This document shows, in pieces, positions 1-8,002 of a DNA stretch of 64,000 nt; the stretch's first letter is position 1, and every line of letters begins with the position of its first letter. Source of the stretch: an uncultured Odoribacter sp. (GTDB lineage: Bacteria > Bacteroidota > Bacteroidia > Bacteroidales > Marinifilaceae); assembly GCA_900541415.1 (NCBI GenBank), contig UQJP01000020.1, positions 20,996-84,995 on the forward strand. The letters run 5' to 3'. A program made the position numbers and the translations under genes. Under the pieces are notes generated by a model that was not told the DNA's origin, made no database searches, and saw only the letters and a list, made by a program, of their open reading frames with translations.

Positions 1-774
1 TACAATGTGACTTTGCCGGACAATCTGAAGAGTTCAAAATATTATGATCTTGCCGATAATGAAGGGGTGTGGACAGACTATCCGTCGCAGGGAGGTTTCT
101 TTTTCCAGGGAACAGGCAGGAGGGCTTATTGCCCGATAGGGGTAGATTATAAAGAAATTGATTGGCTTGACAGATATAATACTTCAGGTTCGTATGAGCT
201 TTGCCCTGCCGGATTCCGGCGGCCTAATGACGGAGTTTATTTTAGTTCGGCTACGGTTGCCGGTTCTGAGCTCCGGCAGTCTTTCTGGTTAAATCCGTTG
301 GACGGCAGGGAGAAATCCAGCTTTGACAATATGCTTCGGGGATATATCGCCGACGGTTATTTTGACAGGAGAGTTATGAGATTTCCCGATAAACAGAAAA
401 ATGAAGGGTATCCATTGACCCAGATTTCCGATGCTTACAGTAAGATCCCGACCCTTGTCGCTGACGGAGCCTATACAGGGTATGCCGGAATATTACTTTA
501 CAATCCGATTACCTATGCTTCCATATTTATTCCGGCTACCGGTAGCCGCTCCTCGAATGCCGGGTATGGATCGGGACATCCGGGCGATTTGGTGGACACC
601 GGATTGCAGGGGAACCTTTGGACATCGACCTTATCTGGCAGTAATGGTAACGGATGGTACCTTGCAACAGGGTATTATTATAGAATGACAACGAACTCAA
701 ACGGATACGTGTTGGATAATTATTCCAGTTCCACTTTTGATAACGGTTTTTCTATCCGGGGAGTGAAAAAATGA
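1..774 (+). CDS. C-terminal part of a FISUMP/fimbrillin-type surface protein (5' end outside the window)
   Basis: The reading frame is open from base 1, so this is the last 257 codons of a longer protein; the GTG at base 7 is only an internal codon. Visible motifs are CPAGFRRP near residue 64, IPATGSR near residue 178, GLQGNLWTST, and a final SIRGVKK. This combination is typical of the C-terminal domain called Fibrobacter succinogenes major paralogous domain, which in Bacteroidales sits at the end of secreted or fimbria-associated proteins. The next two genes encode DUF3575 and DUF3868 proteins, a pair commonly found in Mfa/Fim-type fimbrial loci, which supports a role in a surface structure. 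The N-terminal part and any lipobox cannot be seen. Family moderately certain; exact role inferred. Confidence 0.65.
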   Translation, partial: YNVTLPDNLKSSKYYDLADNEGVWTDYPSQGGFFFQGTGRRAYCPIGVDYKEIDWLDRYNTSGSYELCPAGFRRPNDGVYFSSATVAGSELRQSFWLNPLDGREKSSFDNMLRGYIADGYFDRRVMRFPDKQKNEGYPLTQISDAYSKIPTLVADGAYTGYAGILLYNPITYASIFIPATGSRSSNAGYGSGHPGDLVDTGLQGNLWTSTLSGSNGNGWYLATGYYYRMTTNSNGYVLDNYSSSTFDNGFSIRGVKK

Positions 775-812
775 TTTGTTTGATCTATGTTTTGAAAAGC
801 ATATAAGCTGAT

Positions 813-1400
813 ATGAATAGATTTTTGATATTACTGTTGGTGGCCATGGCCGGAATTATTCCTGAGAGCCGGGCTCAAAAAGTGGCTGTAAAGACCAATC
901 TTTTTTACGGGGCTTATACCTATACGCCTAATCTGGGTATGGAACTGGGCTTGGGGCATAAGACCACCCTTTCCGTCGGAGGAGGCTATAATCCCTGGAA
1001 TTTAGACGGGACGTACGATGACAATAAAAAGCTGGTACATTGGCTGGGGGAAATGGAATTTCGCTATTGGCTGTGTCAGCGGTTTACAGGGCATTTTTTC
1101 GGAATCCATGTTTTAGGGGCGCAATTTAATATTTCCGGGCATAGATTACCGCTTTTATTCGGGAGTGACTCGAAAAATTTCCGGTATGAGGGATATGCTG
1201 TCGGTGGCGGCATCACATACGGCTATCAGTTTATATTGGGGAAACGCTGGAATCTTGAAACATCTTTGGGAGTGGGGTATGCCCGTTTGAATTACGATAA
1301 ATACAAGTGTCAGAAATGTGGCGAGAAGGTGGAGAGTGAGAAAAAGAATTATGTCGGTCCTACCAATGCAGCCGTTTCATTGATATATATTATAAAATAA
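813..1400 (+). CDS. DUF3575 domain protein, outer-membrane beta-barrel-like
   Basis: A 195-residue protein with a Sec signal peptide (residues 1-21, ending SRAQ). The mature part opens with KVAVKTNLFYGAYTYTPNLG and continues with alternating Gly/aromatic strands, the pattern of the DUF3575 family, predicted to be a small outer-membrane barrel. The gene lies 38 bases after the FISUMP-like gene and 10 bases before the DUF3868 gene, so the three are probably co-transcribed. DUF3575 genes are recurrent partners of fimbrial assembly genes in Bacteroides and Porphyromonas relatives; the molecular role is not established. A CQKC motif near the C-terminus (about residues 169-172) is an extra feature of unknown meaning. 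Family assignment is fairly secure. Confidence 0.75.
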   Translation: MNRFLILLLVAMAGIIPESRAQKVAVKTNLFYGAYTYTPNLGMELGLGHKTTLSVGGGYNPWNLDGTYDDNKKLVHWLGEMEFRYWLCQRFTGHFFGIHVLGAQFNISGHRLPLLFGSDSKNFRYEGYAVGGGITYGYQFILGKRWNLETSLGVGYARLNYDKYKCQKCGEKVESEKKNYVGPTNAAVSLIYIIK

Positions 1401-1410
1401 GTTGTTGATT

Positions 1411-2754
1411 ATGAAAAATATAATGATTCTATTCCTGCTGGTGGTATGGTTGCTTCCTGCATTTGCACAGAAAATCCGGGAACCGGAAATAACCGATGTG
1501 AAAGTTTGGACAGTTGGGGATAGTGTGGCTATAAAGTTTCAAGTGATTGTAAATAAGAAAATGAATGGCAGGAATTATAAGCAGGTTTTTACCCCGGTAC
1601 TTTATAAGGATTCCATTTCCCGGACTTTTCCGGAGATCTCCGTTAAGACCCGGCGTACCCGCATATTGGATACCCGTGAAGAAATTTCGTATGGAAGACG
1701 GCAGCAGGCGGAAGAATTGTGTTATGAAGCCGGACGTGATACGTTGATTGATTATTTGGGGATGGCTCTTTATCAGGAATGGATGGATTGTTCCGCCCTG
1801 CGGTTGGACCGGAGAATCTGCGGTTGCTGTTCGGATAGTTTGCTGAGCCCGATAGGATTGGCGGATCATTTGTTGCAGGCCGACACGGTGAAAAAAGCGA
1901 TCGTCACACCGGAGCAACTTTTAGCAGAGCAATTTCCCCGGATGATTGAACAGGATATTGCTGTCAATCCTTTGGTGGAGCCTGTTACCCGGAAGTGGAA
2001 TTTTACACATGAAGATATGATTATCGATTTCAGGGTGAGTATGACGGAGATTGATTTTACGTTATTTGAAAACCGGAGGACATTGGGAGAAATTGTCGAG
2101 GCTATCCGCGCTATAAGAAGTATGCCGGGAACCAATCTGAATAAAATCGAAATCACCGGGTATGCTTCTCCGGAAGGTCCTCAGGCTTTCAATAAAAAAA
2201 TTGCAGGAGAACGGGCTGGAGCTCTTAAAACCTATATTTTACAACAAATTCCGGTGTTGAAAGGACGTGATTTTGCTTTGAATAACGGGGGTGAGAATTG
2301 GACAGGGTTGCGTAAGATGGTGGTGGCTTCCCATATGCCGTATAAGAACGAAGTGTTGTATATTATAGATCATGTTCCGGCAGAGATCGATTATGTTAAG
2401 AATACCAGCCGTAAAAAACAGTTGATGGATTTGGCCGGAGGTGTTCCCTATAACTATATGAGTCGGGCGTTTTTCAGTAAATTACGGAATGCCTGTTACA
2501 TTTCTATTTATTATAACACAGTTAACGATGCTGTTGCCGATGTCATCAATAGTGCAATCCTGTTATTGCGGGATAAGAAGTTCGATAAAGCCTTAGAGTT
2601 ATTGCTTCCTGTTCAGCAAGATTCCAGGGCCTGGAATAGTATCGGGGTGTGTTATCTGATGACTCAACGATATGGGGAAGCCAAAACATATCTCCAAAAG
2701 GCTGCGGATGGCGGTAATGTGTATGCTCAGAGAAACCTGTCGTTAATTCCTTGA
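1411..2754 (+). CDS. DUF3868 / OmpA-like / TPR protein of a fimbrial locus
   Basis: A TTG at 1402 would also open this frame, but the ATG at 1411 is chosen because it begins a clean signal peptide (MKNIMILFLLVVWLLPAFAQ). The 447-residue protein has an N-terminal beta-rich region of the DUF3868 type, a central OmpA-like segment with GYASPEGPQAFNKKIAGER and a C-terminal tetratricopeptide-like repeat (AWNSIGVCYLMTQRYGEA). OmpA-like domains bind peptidoglycan, so this product may anchor the surface structure to the cell wall. It follows the DUF3575 gene by 10 bases, the usual gene order in Bacteroidales fimbrial operons. No fimbrillin or FimB/Mfa2 gene is visible downstream; those would lie upstream of the window or be absent. 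Confidence 0.75.
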   Translation: MKNIMILFLLVVWLLPAFAQKIREPEITDVKVWTVGDSVAIKFQVIVNKKMNGRNYKQVFTPVLYKDSISRTFPEISVKTRRTRILDTREEISYGRRQQAEELCYEAGRDTLIDYLGMALYQEWMDCSALRLDRRICGCCSDSLLSPIGLADHLLQADTVKKAIVTPEQLLAEQFPRMIEQDIAVNPLVEPVTRKWNFTHEDMIIDFRVSMTEIDFTLFENRRTLGEIVEAIRAIRSMPGTNLNKIEITGYASPEGPQAFNKKIAGERAGALKTYILQQIPVLKGRDFALNNGGENWTGLRKMVVASHMPYKNEVLYIIDHVPAEIDYVKNTSRKKQLMDLAGGVPYNYMSRAFFSKLRNACYISIYYNTVNDAVADVINSAILLLRDKKFDKALELLLPVQQDSRAWNSIGVCYLMTQRYGEAKTYLQKAADGGNVYAQRNLSLIP

Positions 2755-2757
2755 TTT

Positions 2758-2961
2758 ATGCTGCAAAGAAAGCAGGTGTTTATTTTATTGGTAGTCCTAT
2801 TGTTTTTAACCCTTTCCCCGGCTCAACGGGGAAAGGGTTATAAACATGCTCCGGCGTTCAGGTTGCCTGTTTTGCCTGCCGAATTGATCGCCCCTTCGGA
2901 ACGGGCGTCTTATTTGTTTTTGAATTGCATATTTTGGAATGATTCCTCCTATTTTTCCTAA
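2758..2961 (+). pseudogene. Truncated remnant resembling the N-terminus of a DUF5106 protein
   Basis: The 67-codon frame starts 3 bases after the DUF3868 gene. It has a good signal peptide followed by RGKGYKHAPAFRLPVLPAEL and APSERASYLFLN, which resembles the start of DUF5106 thioredoxin-family proteins, where an LHYWDxF motif normally follows. Here the sequence degenerates to CIFWNDSSYFS and stops, and no continuation of the domain is found in the other frames over the next 240 bases. I therefore read it as the 5' stump of a deleted gene. It could instead be a genuine short secreted protein. The family resemblance is from memory. Confidence 0.4.
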
Positions 2962-3207
2962 CCGGAGATAAAGTTATTGTATATAATTCTATCCGGCACA
3001 GTATCGGCAATTATTTTTCGATGGTATACTTTTTAGAAAAAATTCGGGGAGTGATAACCTGGAATTGATCTTGCCGGATTTTTTATGCAATAAGATTAAC
3101 GTTTCTCTGTTCTTCTTTCATGCTACGGTGACAGGAGGGAGAATGGGACATTGCAGATAAAAATAGCAAGGGAAACGGTGGTTTGGATAATATATTAAGT
3201 TAATAGG
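2962..3207. other. Intergenic region with no recognised gene
   Basis: This 246-base stretch separates the DUF5106-like stump from the terminator at 3208. It is AT-rich, stops interrupt all frames, and no promoter or RNA element was recognised. It may be decayed sequence left by loss of the rest of the upstream gene. Confidence 0.4.
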
Positions 3208-3244
3208 CCGATCCGTATGGCAGAATCTATACGGATCGGTTTAT
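3208..3244 (+). terminator. Terminator-like hairpin ending the fimbrial-type operon
   Basis: CCGATCCGTAT (3208-3218) pairs perfectly with ATACGGATCGG (3229-3239) across a 10-base loop, followed by TTTA. The T-tract is short, so termination may be modest. It lies after the DUF5106-like stump and before the B12 promoter. Confidence 0.65.
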
Positions 3245-3478
3245 GAAAACGTTTGCTTATAAAAACAGTGATTCATCAGTCGCTGTTTTTATTTATTCTT
3301 TCCGTTTATCATATTCGTGTTTGTTTTTAATTATAGGTTTGGTTATGAGTTTTTTATTTGTTTTGTGTCCGGTTTTGAATACAGTTGAGTTAAATTATTA
3401 TTTTGATTATATACCATTTACATATTTTATTTTTTCTGTTTATTAATAGGTGGATTTTTGTTTATTTTTTATTAATTA

Positions 3479-3510
3479 ATTGCAAGATATAAAAAATAAA
3501 AATATCTTTG
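3479..3510 (+). promoter_or_regulatory. Bacteroides-type promoter of the B12 operon
   Basis: ATTG at 3479-3482 and TATCTTTG at 3503-3510 are separated by 20 bases. The second element matches the Bacteroides -7 consensus TAnnTTTG exactly, and the first resembles the -33 TTTG box. The predicted transcription start, near 3515, falls just before the cobalamin riboswitch. Confidence 0.65.
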
Positions 3511-3519
3511 TTCCGTTAT

Positions 3520-3735
3520 GGTTTTTGAAAAGTAACTAAAGTGCTTTTCAGAATTAAAAGGGAATCCGGTGAGAATCCGGGACAGTACCTGCTGCTGTAA
3601 GTCCTTTGTTCTCTTTATACAAGAGAAGTTTATCACACTCTTTGCCACTGGCTGTTTGCTGGGAAGGCGTGATAAATGGGATAAGTCAGAAGACCTGCCT
3701 AACCGATGAGAGCACACCCGCGGGTTTCGGGGCGT
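3520..3735 (+). ncRNA. Cobalamin riboswitch
   Basis: The conserved core is present in the right order: AAAAGGGAA with GGTGAGAATCCGGGACAG (about 3556-3596), CTGCTGTAA just after it, GCCACTG at 3644-3650, GGGAAGGC at 3661-3668, and the B12-box AGTCAGAAGACCTGCC ending at 3699. These are hallmarks of the adenosylcobalamin aptamer. It lies between a good promoter and a terminator hairpin (3788-3828), and the downstream genes are all explicable as cobalamin uptake. The outer limits given are approximate. Confidence 0.93.
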
Positions 3736-3787
3736 ATCAAACTGAACTTAGACAATTATCTATTTTTTATTTGATAAATACTTTATG

Positions 3788-3828
3788 CCCGTGTGTTGTG
3801 AGTTTCACAGACAACGGGATTTTTTTTG
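3788..3828 (+). terminator. Terminator forming the expression platform of the cobalamin riboswitch
   Basis: CCCGT (3788-3792) pairs with ACGGG and an inner TGTGA pairs with TCACA, followed by eight T residues. The segment CACACCCGCGGG (about 3713-3724), just after the aptamer, could pair with CCCGTGTG with a bulge and act as an antiterminator. That suggests control by premature termination when cobalamin is bound. The pairing switch is inferred from complementarity only. Confidence 0.7.
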
Positions 3829-3850
3829 TCTAACTCATATTAGTAATCTT

Positions 3851-5134
3851 ATGAAAAAAATTTTTAGGTATTTATCAGTTTTTGCCACTGCTCTGACCAT
3901 GATGACAATGGCATCTTGTTCGAATGATACATTCGATGAAATCCAGCCGGATTCTTCCGTGAATCCCGTCACCCGTTCCACCGGAGATGAAAGTAAAATT
4001 CAGGTTCCTGAATTAAGTGCGGAAACACAGGGAAATTCTGCCGGAGTTCTTGTCCTGAACGAAGGTAACATGACCAGCCAGAACGGATTCCTGAATTATC
4101 TTGATAAAGATCGTTATTACAACACCGTAGTCGGTGGTACCCGTTTGGGAAATGTATGCCAGGATCTTTATATCAACAATGGCTATGTTTATGTTGTTGC
4201 TCAGAACACCAAGCCATTGGATGCCGGCTCCGGGATTATTTATAAATTGAATGCTTCGAACTTTGAAACGGTAGCCACTTACCCAACTCAGTTCTCGTCT
4301 TCTGTTTATGCTAATAATCCTACTCATATCGCCGTTTATAACGACAATGCGATCTATGTTCGCGGTTCGGGTTCAAAATACGACGGAACCGGAACCGGCT
4401 ATGGAGTGTACCGTTACAATCCTTCTACCAATACGGCTCAACGCCTTAACGATCAAAGTAAGGTGGTTTCTGCTGCACCGATGGTTATTGCCGGAAACTA
4501 TTTATATGTTTCTTACAGCGATAAAGTGCGTGTATATGAAGCCAATACCACTAATTTGGATACGGTAGCCACTTTCGGTGTCAGCCCCAAAGGACTTGTT
4601 AAAAGTACCGACGGACGTTATGTGTATGCTTATTCCTCAACCGGTATCTATACGGTGGACACTCAGGTAGATCCTTTGAGAGCAAGTGAAACGACAGTAA
4701 CACTTAATCTTCAAAGCTGGTGCAATTCTGCCATCATGAGCTATTATAACGGATATTTGTATTTTATCAATACTGCCGACGATAATAAACTGGCCTATTA
4801 TAATACATCTACCGGAGCGGTAACTACGACCAATATCGCTATTTTCAATGAGATCGATTTTGAAGCAGGCGAAGAGATATATAATGGTGTGGCTGTAGAT
4901 CCGGCAACCGGATATTTGTATGTTGCCACCACCACCTGGGGAGCTGCCTATAAAACCAATACCGCTCTCAATGTGTTTCAAATAGGAGCAAACAATGCAA
5001 TTACTTTTGTGACTTCTGTTCTTGGTTATGAACGTTTCACCGCAGGAATTTTCTTCCCGCAAAATTTCGGTGCTACTGTGGGGACTGCAGCTTTCCAGAC
5101 AAAGATTGTTGCTGATCCGACCGACGATAAATAA
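3851..5134 (+). CDS. BtuG-like cobalamin-binding surface lipoprotein (beta-propeller)
   Basis: The start is ATG 3851, which gives a lipoprotein signal (lipobox ending MASC); the open frame extends upstream into the terminator and is not used. The 427-residue product has repeated blades such as GVLVLNEGNM, YVYVVAQNT and YLYFINTADD, matching the YncE/DUF5074 propeller family to which BtuG belongs. In Bacteroides thetaiotaomicron BtuG2 is a surface lipoprotein that binds cobalamin very tightly and hands it to BtuB. This is the first gene after the cobalamin riboswitch, with btuB and btuFCD further down the operon. A hairpin at 5149-5179 separates it from the next gene. Specific B12 binding is inferred from context and family; this copy is more divergent than the one at 6898. 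Confidence 0.8.
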   Translation: MKKIFRYLSVFATALTMMTMASCSNDTFDEIQPDSSVNPVTRSTGDESKIQVPELSAETQGNSAGVLVLNEGNMTSQNGFLNYLDKDRYYNTVVGGTRLGNVCQDLYINNGYVYVVAQNTKPLDAGSGIIYKLNASNFETVATYPTQFSSSVYANNPTHIAVYNDNAIYVRGSGSKYDGTGTGYGVYRYNPSTNTAQRLNDQSKVVSAAPMVIAGNYLYVSYSDKVRVYEANTTNLDTVATFGVSPKGLVKSTDGRYVYAYSSTGIYTVDTQVDPLRASETTVTLNLQSWCNSAIMSYYNGYLYFINTADDNKLAYYNTSTGAVTTTNIAIFNEIDFEAGEEIYNGVAVDPATGYLYVATTTWGAAYKTNTALNVFQIGANNAITFVTSVLGYERFTAGIFFPQNFGATVGTAAFQTKIVADPTDDK

Positions 5135-5148
5135 ATTTTTAACCATAT

Positions 5149-5179
5149 AGCCAGGAGTGATTTTTAATTGCTCCTGGTT
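5149..5179 (+). other. Intercistronic hairpin after the first BtuG-like gene
   Basis: AGCCAGGAG (5149-5157) can pair with CTCCTGGTT (5171-5179) across a 13-base loop. No T-tract follows, so it is more likely a 3'-end stabiliser or processing site than a strong terminator. Confidence 0.45.
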
Positions 5180-5195
5180 TATATACAAATGAACG

Positions 5196-6845
5196 ATGAA
5201 AAAAATATTTTCAATTTTAACAATTTTTCTATTGGGCATAACTTCCTGGAGTTGTTCCGACGATTATGACGATTCTGCTCTCTGGAAAGAAATCAATGAT
5301 CTGAAATCGCAGGTCGAGAAACTGAACAGCGACCTGGCTAAAGTACAGACAACTGTATCGAAACTTGAATCGGGTAAATATGTTACCGATTATACAAAGA
5401 CAACCGATGGTTGTACATTAACATTTAATGACGGCTCGACAGTAACCGTAGAAAATGGTATTCCCGGAACCGACGCTCCTGTGATCGGTATTCAGGAAAG
5501 CAATGGTGTTTTTTATTGGACACTGACAACAAACGGAGAGACAAACTGGCTGACGACTCCGGCTCCCGAAAATAAAATGATCCCTGTTTCCGGTAAAACT
5601 CCGGTAATGGGCGTGGATGCGGAAGGCTACTGGACAGTAGACAATATCCGGCTCGAAGATGATAATAACAATCCTGTGAAAGCGGGTGTAGATGCTGCTA
5701 TTTCTATTTTTACGGATTCGGAAGAAACCGAAGAGTCCGTGACGCTGACATTGGCGGGTGGAGATAAGATCGTACTCCCGAAAGTAGGAAAACTAACGAT
5801 AGAGATTTCAATGCCGTATGCCGAATTTGCTTACGGACAAAAAAGAACATTCGCCGTAACCCTGAAAGGTGTGGAAAAAACAACTTTCAACAAACCCGAT
5901 GGCTGGAAGGTTGATCTGACCGATGGCATTTTGACCGTAACCTCCCCCGTAGAGGCAAACACTTATGCGGATACGGCCGGAGTAATAGCCATTATCGGTA
6001 TGAGAGATAACAGTTCATGTATGGCTGAATTAAAAGTTGCCTGTGGAAAAGACGGAAAAGTGTTGTATTCAATTGACGGGGGAACCAGTTGGAGTGAAAC
6101 GGCTCCCAGCAGGAATGCTTCCGGAGAGTCTTTGATGATCAAGAGTACATTCGGTGCGACATTAAATAATACAGCAGTTAGGACTGTTTGTTCCAGAACG
6201 GCGTTTAATTCATACGATTTAAGTGGTTTGGTGGTGGCTGATGCAGACCTGAAACAGGCTTTTGCGAATAACAAAACCGTAACCGAGGTTATTCTGCCTC
6301 CCGTCATGAACGAATTGCCCGACAAGATTTTCTCCGGTTGTGAGAAGCTGGCCAGTTTCGAGATGCCCGGGGGAGTTACTGCTATCGGTGAAGGGTGTTT
6401 CAATAATTGTTACAGCCTTGCATCGCTTCAATTGCCTTCTACTTTAGAACGGATCGGGGAGAGTGCTTTTGCGGGTATGTATGCCCTTACAAAAATGGAA
6501 ATACCGGAAGGTGTCACTTATTTAGGTAAGATGATGTTCTATTGTACTCCCGGCAACACCAATACTTCGCATTTGAAAGAAGTCACCATTCCGGGGTCTG
6601 TCACCGATTGGCAGATTGGGCCTATTACCACCGGTTCATACTGGTTCCTGGGATGTACGGCTCTTGAGAAGATTGTGTGTTACGTTCCCGTTCCCGTTGA
6701 AGTGGAAACGGACGAGACTTGGGGCGACTTTAAGGATGTTCCTTCAACCTGTGTTATTTATGTTCCCGACGCGAGTATAAGTGCATATCAGGCAACGGAG
6801 GGATGGCAAAATTTTACGATCAAAGGTATTAGTGAATTACAATAA
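5196..6845 (+). CDS. DUF4988 plus BspA-type leucine-rich-repeat surface lipoprotein
   Basis: A 549-residue lipoprotein (signal MKKIFSILTIFLLGITSWSC, Cys 20). Residues about 25-55 form a short coiled coil (LWKEINDLKSQVEKLNSDLA) followed by repeated EDGxTLTF-like strands, the DUF4988 architecture of Bacteroidetes surface proteins. From about residue 345 there are LRR_5/BspA repeats, for example LPDKIFSGCEKLASFEMP, AIGEGCFNNCYSLASLQLP and RIGESAFAGMYALTKMEIP. BspA-type repeats usually mediate protein or host-matrix binding. The gene sits between the two BtuG-like genes under the cobalamin riboswitch, so it is probably an accessory of surface corrinoid capture, perhaps binding a carrier protein; that role is inference. 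A strong hairpin (6860-6884) follows the stop codon. Confidence 0.75.
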   Translation: MKKIFSILTIFLLGITSWSCSDDYDDSALWKEINDLKSQVEKLNSDLAKVQTTVSKLESGKYVTDYTKTTDGCTLTFNDGSTVTVENGIPGTDAPVIGIQESNGVFYWTLTTNGETNWLTTPAPENKMIPVSGKTPVMGVDAEGYWTVDNIRLEDDNNNPVKAGVDAAISIFTDSEETEESVTLTLAGGDKIVLPKVGKLTIEISMPYAEFAYGQKRTFAVTLKGVEKTTFNKPDGWKVDLTDGILTVTSPVEANTYADTAGVIAIIGMRDNSSCMAELKVACGKDGKVLYSIDGGTSWSETAPSRNASGESLMIKSTFGATLNNTAVRTVCSRTAFNSYDLSGLVVADADLKQAFANNKTVTEVILPPVMNELPDKIFSGCEKLASFEMPGGVTAIGEGCFNNCYSLASLQLPSTLERIGESAFAGMYALTKMEIPEGVTYLGKMMFYCTPGNTNTSHLKEVTIPGSVTDWQIGPITTGSYWFLGCTALEKIVCYVPVPVEVETDETWGDFKDVPSTCVIYVPDASISAYQATEGWQNFTIKGISELQ

Positions 6846-6859
6846 AAATCTATATCGGG

Positions 6860-6890
6860 AAGAATGACTGTTACAGTCATTCTTCTCTTC
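6860..6890 (+). terminator. Intra-operon hairpin, possible partial terminator
   Basis: AAGAATGACTG (6860-6870) pairs perfectly with CAGTCATTCTT (6874-6884) over a TTA loop, followed by the pyrimidine-rich TCTCTTC. It lies between two co-directional lipoprotein genes and may lower transcription of distal genes or stabilise the upstream message. Confidence 0.55.
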
Positions 6891-6897
6891 ATTTTCT

Positions 6898-7986
6898 ATG
6901 AAAACAAACAGGAGATTATTTTCCTTTTTGCTGGTTATGGCGTTCGCATTTGTCGGGACGCCATCTTGCATGAATTATGGACCTATCGACGAAGAGGATT
7001 TTTTCATAGGCGGAGATCCCGGAACAGGCGCAGGTTTGTTCATTACCTGTGAAGGTAATTTTATGTATGGAAATGCCTCGTTATCCTACTATGATCCACA
7101 GGCTAAACAAGTGGAAAACGAGGTATTTGCCCGCGCTAATGGGATGAAATTGGGGGATGTGGCACAGTCGATGGTTATCCGTAACGGGATAGGATGGGTA
7201 GTAGTCAATAATTCAGGAGTTATTTATGCTATCGATATTCATACGTTTAAGGAAGTGGGGCGGATTACAGGATTTACTTCTCCCCGGTACATTCATTTTT
7301 TGAGCGATGAGAAGGCATACGTCACCCAGCTTTGGGATCCCCGTGTGTATATCATAAACCCGAAAAAATTTGAAATCTCCGGTTATATCGAAACCGATAT
7401 GAATTTTAAGACCGGATCGACCGAACAAATGGTGCAATACGATAAGTATGTGTTTACTAATTGCTGGTCGTATCAAAACCGGATACTTGTGATCGATAGC
7501 GAAAAAGATGAGGTGTGTGACCAGATCACTGTCGGTATCCAGCCGACCTCTTTGGTTATAGATAAGAACAATAAGCTTTGGACGGTAACGGACGGCGGGT
7601 ATGCCGGCAGTCCTTATGGACACGAGGCTCCCACCCTTTACCGTATCGATGCCCGTACCCGGAAGATAGAAAAGCAGTTTAAATTTGAATTCGGGGATTT
7701 CCCTTCGGAGGTCACACTCAACGGTACGCGGGATACGCTGTATTTTATCAATTACGATATTTGGCGTCTTCCGGTGGATGCCGAACGTTTTCCGGTGCGT
7801 CCCTTTATCGAGTATAAAGAAACAATATTCTACGGGCTTACCGTGAATCCGGTTAATTCCGAGGTGTATGTAGCCGATGCCATAGATTATGTGCAGCCGG
7901 GTGTCATATTAAGATATTCCCCACAGGGTGAACTATTGGATGAGTTTAAAGTGGGGATTATTCCGGGTGCATTTTGTTGGAGATAA
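6898..7986 (+). CDS. Second BtuG-like (DUF5074/YncE propeller) surface lipoprotein
   Basis: A 362-residue lipoprotein (signal ending TPSC, Cys 24). The mature part starts GLFITCEGNFMYGNASLSYYDP and continues MKLGDVAQSMVIRNG, a very typical N-terminal blade of DUF5074/BtuG proteins, followed by further blades up to the C-terminus. BtuG proteins are extracellular seven-bladed propellers that bind cobalamin and cap the BtuB barrel. The gene lies in the riboswitch-controlled operon, 16 bases before the PKD lipoprotein gene. It is closer to canonical BtuG than the first propeller at 3851, so it is the best candidate for the BtuB partner. Direct binding to corrinoid is known for the family, not shown here. 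Confidence 0.83.
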   Translation: MKTNRRLFSFLLVMAFAFVGTPSCMNYGPIDEEDFFIGGDPGTGAGLFITCEGNFMYGNASLSYYDPQAKQVENEVFARANGMKLGDVAQSMVIRNGIGWVVVNNSGVIYAIDIHTFKEVGRITGFTSPRYIHFLSDEKAYVTQLWDPRVYIINPKKFEISGYIETDMNFKTGSTEQMVQYDKYVFTNCWSYQNRILVIDSEKDEVCDQITVGIQPTSLVIDKNNKLWTVTDGGYAGSPYGHEAPTLYRIDARTRKIEKQFKFEFGDFPSEVTLNGTRDTLYFINYDIWRLPVDAERFPVRPFIEYKETIFYGLTVNPVNSEVYVADAIDYVQPGVILRYSPQGELLDEFKVGIIPGAFCWR

Positions 7987-8002
7987 TTATAATTATACGA
8001 TA

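Noticed and set aside
3243..3446. A 67-codon hydrophobic open frame between the terminator and the B12 promoter
   Set aside because: It starts inside the terminator tail, is very AT-rich, has no recognisable motif and no promoter; judged a chance frame.
4637..5239. A 200-codon minus-strand frame opposite the first BtuG-like gene
   Set aside because: It is the antisense shadow of a well-supported lipoprotein gene and has no protein-like features.
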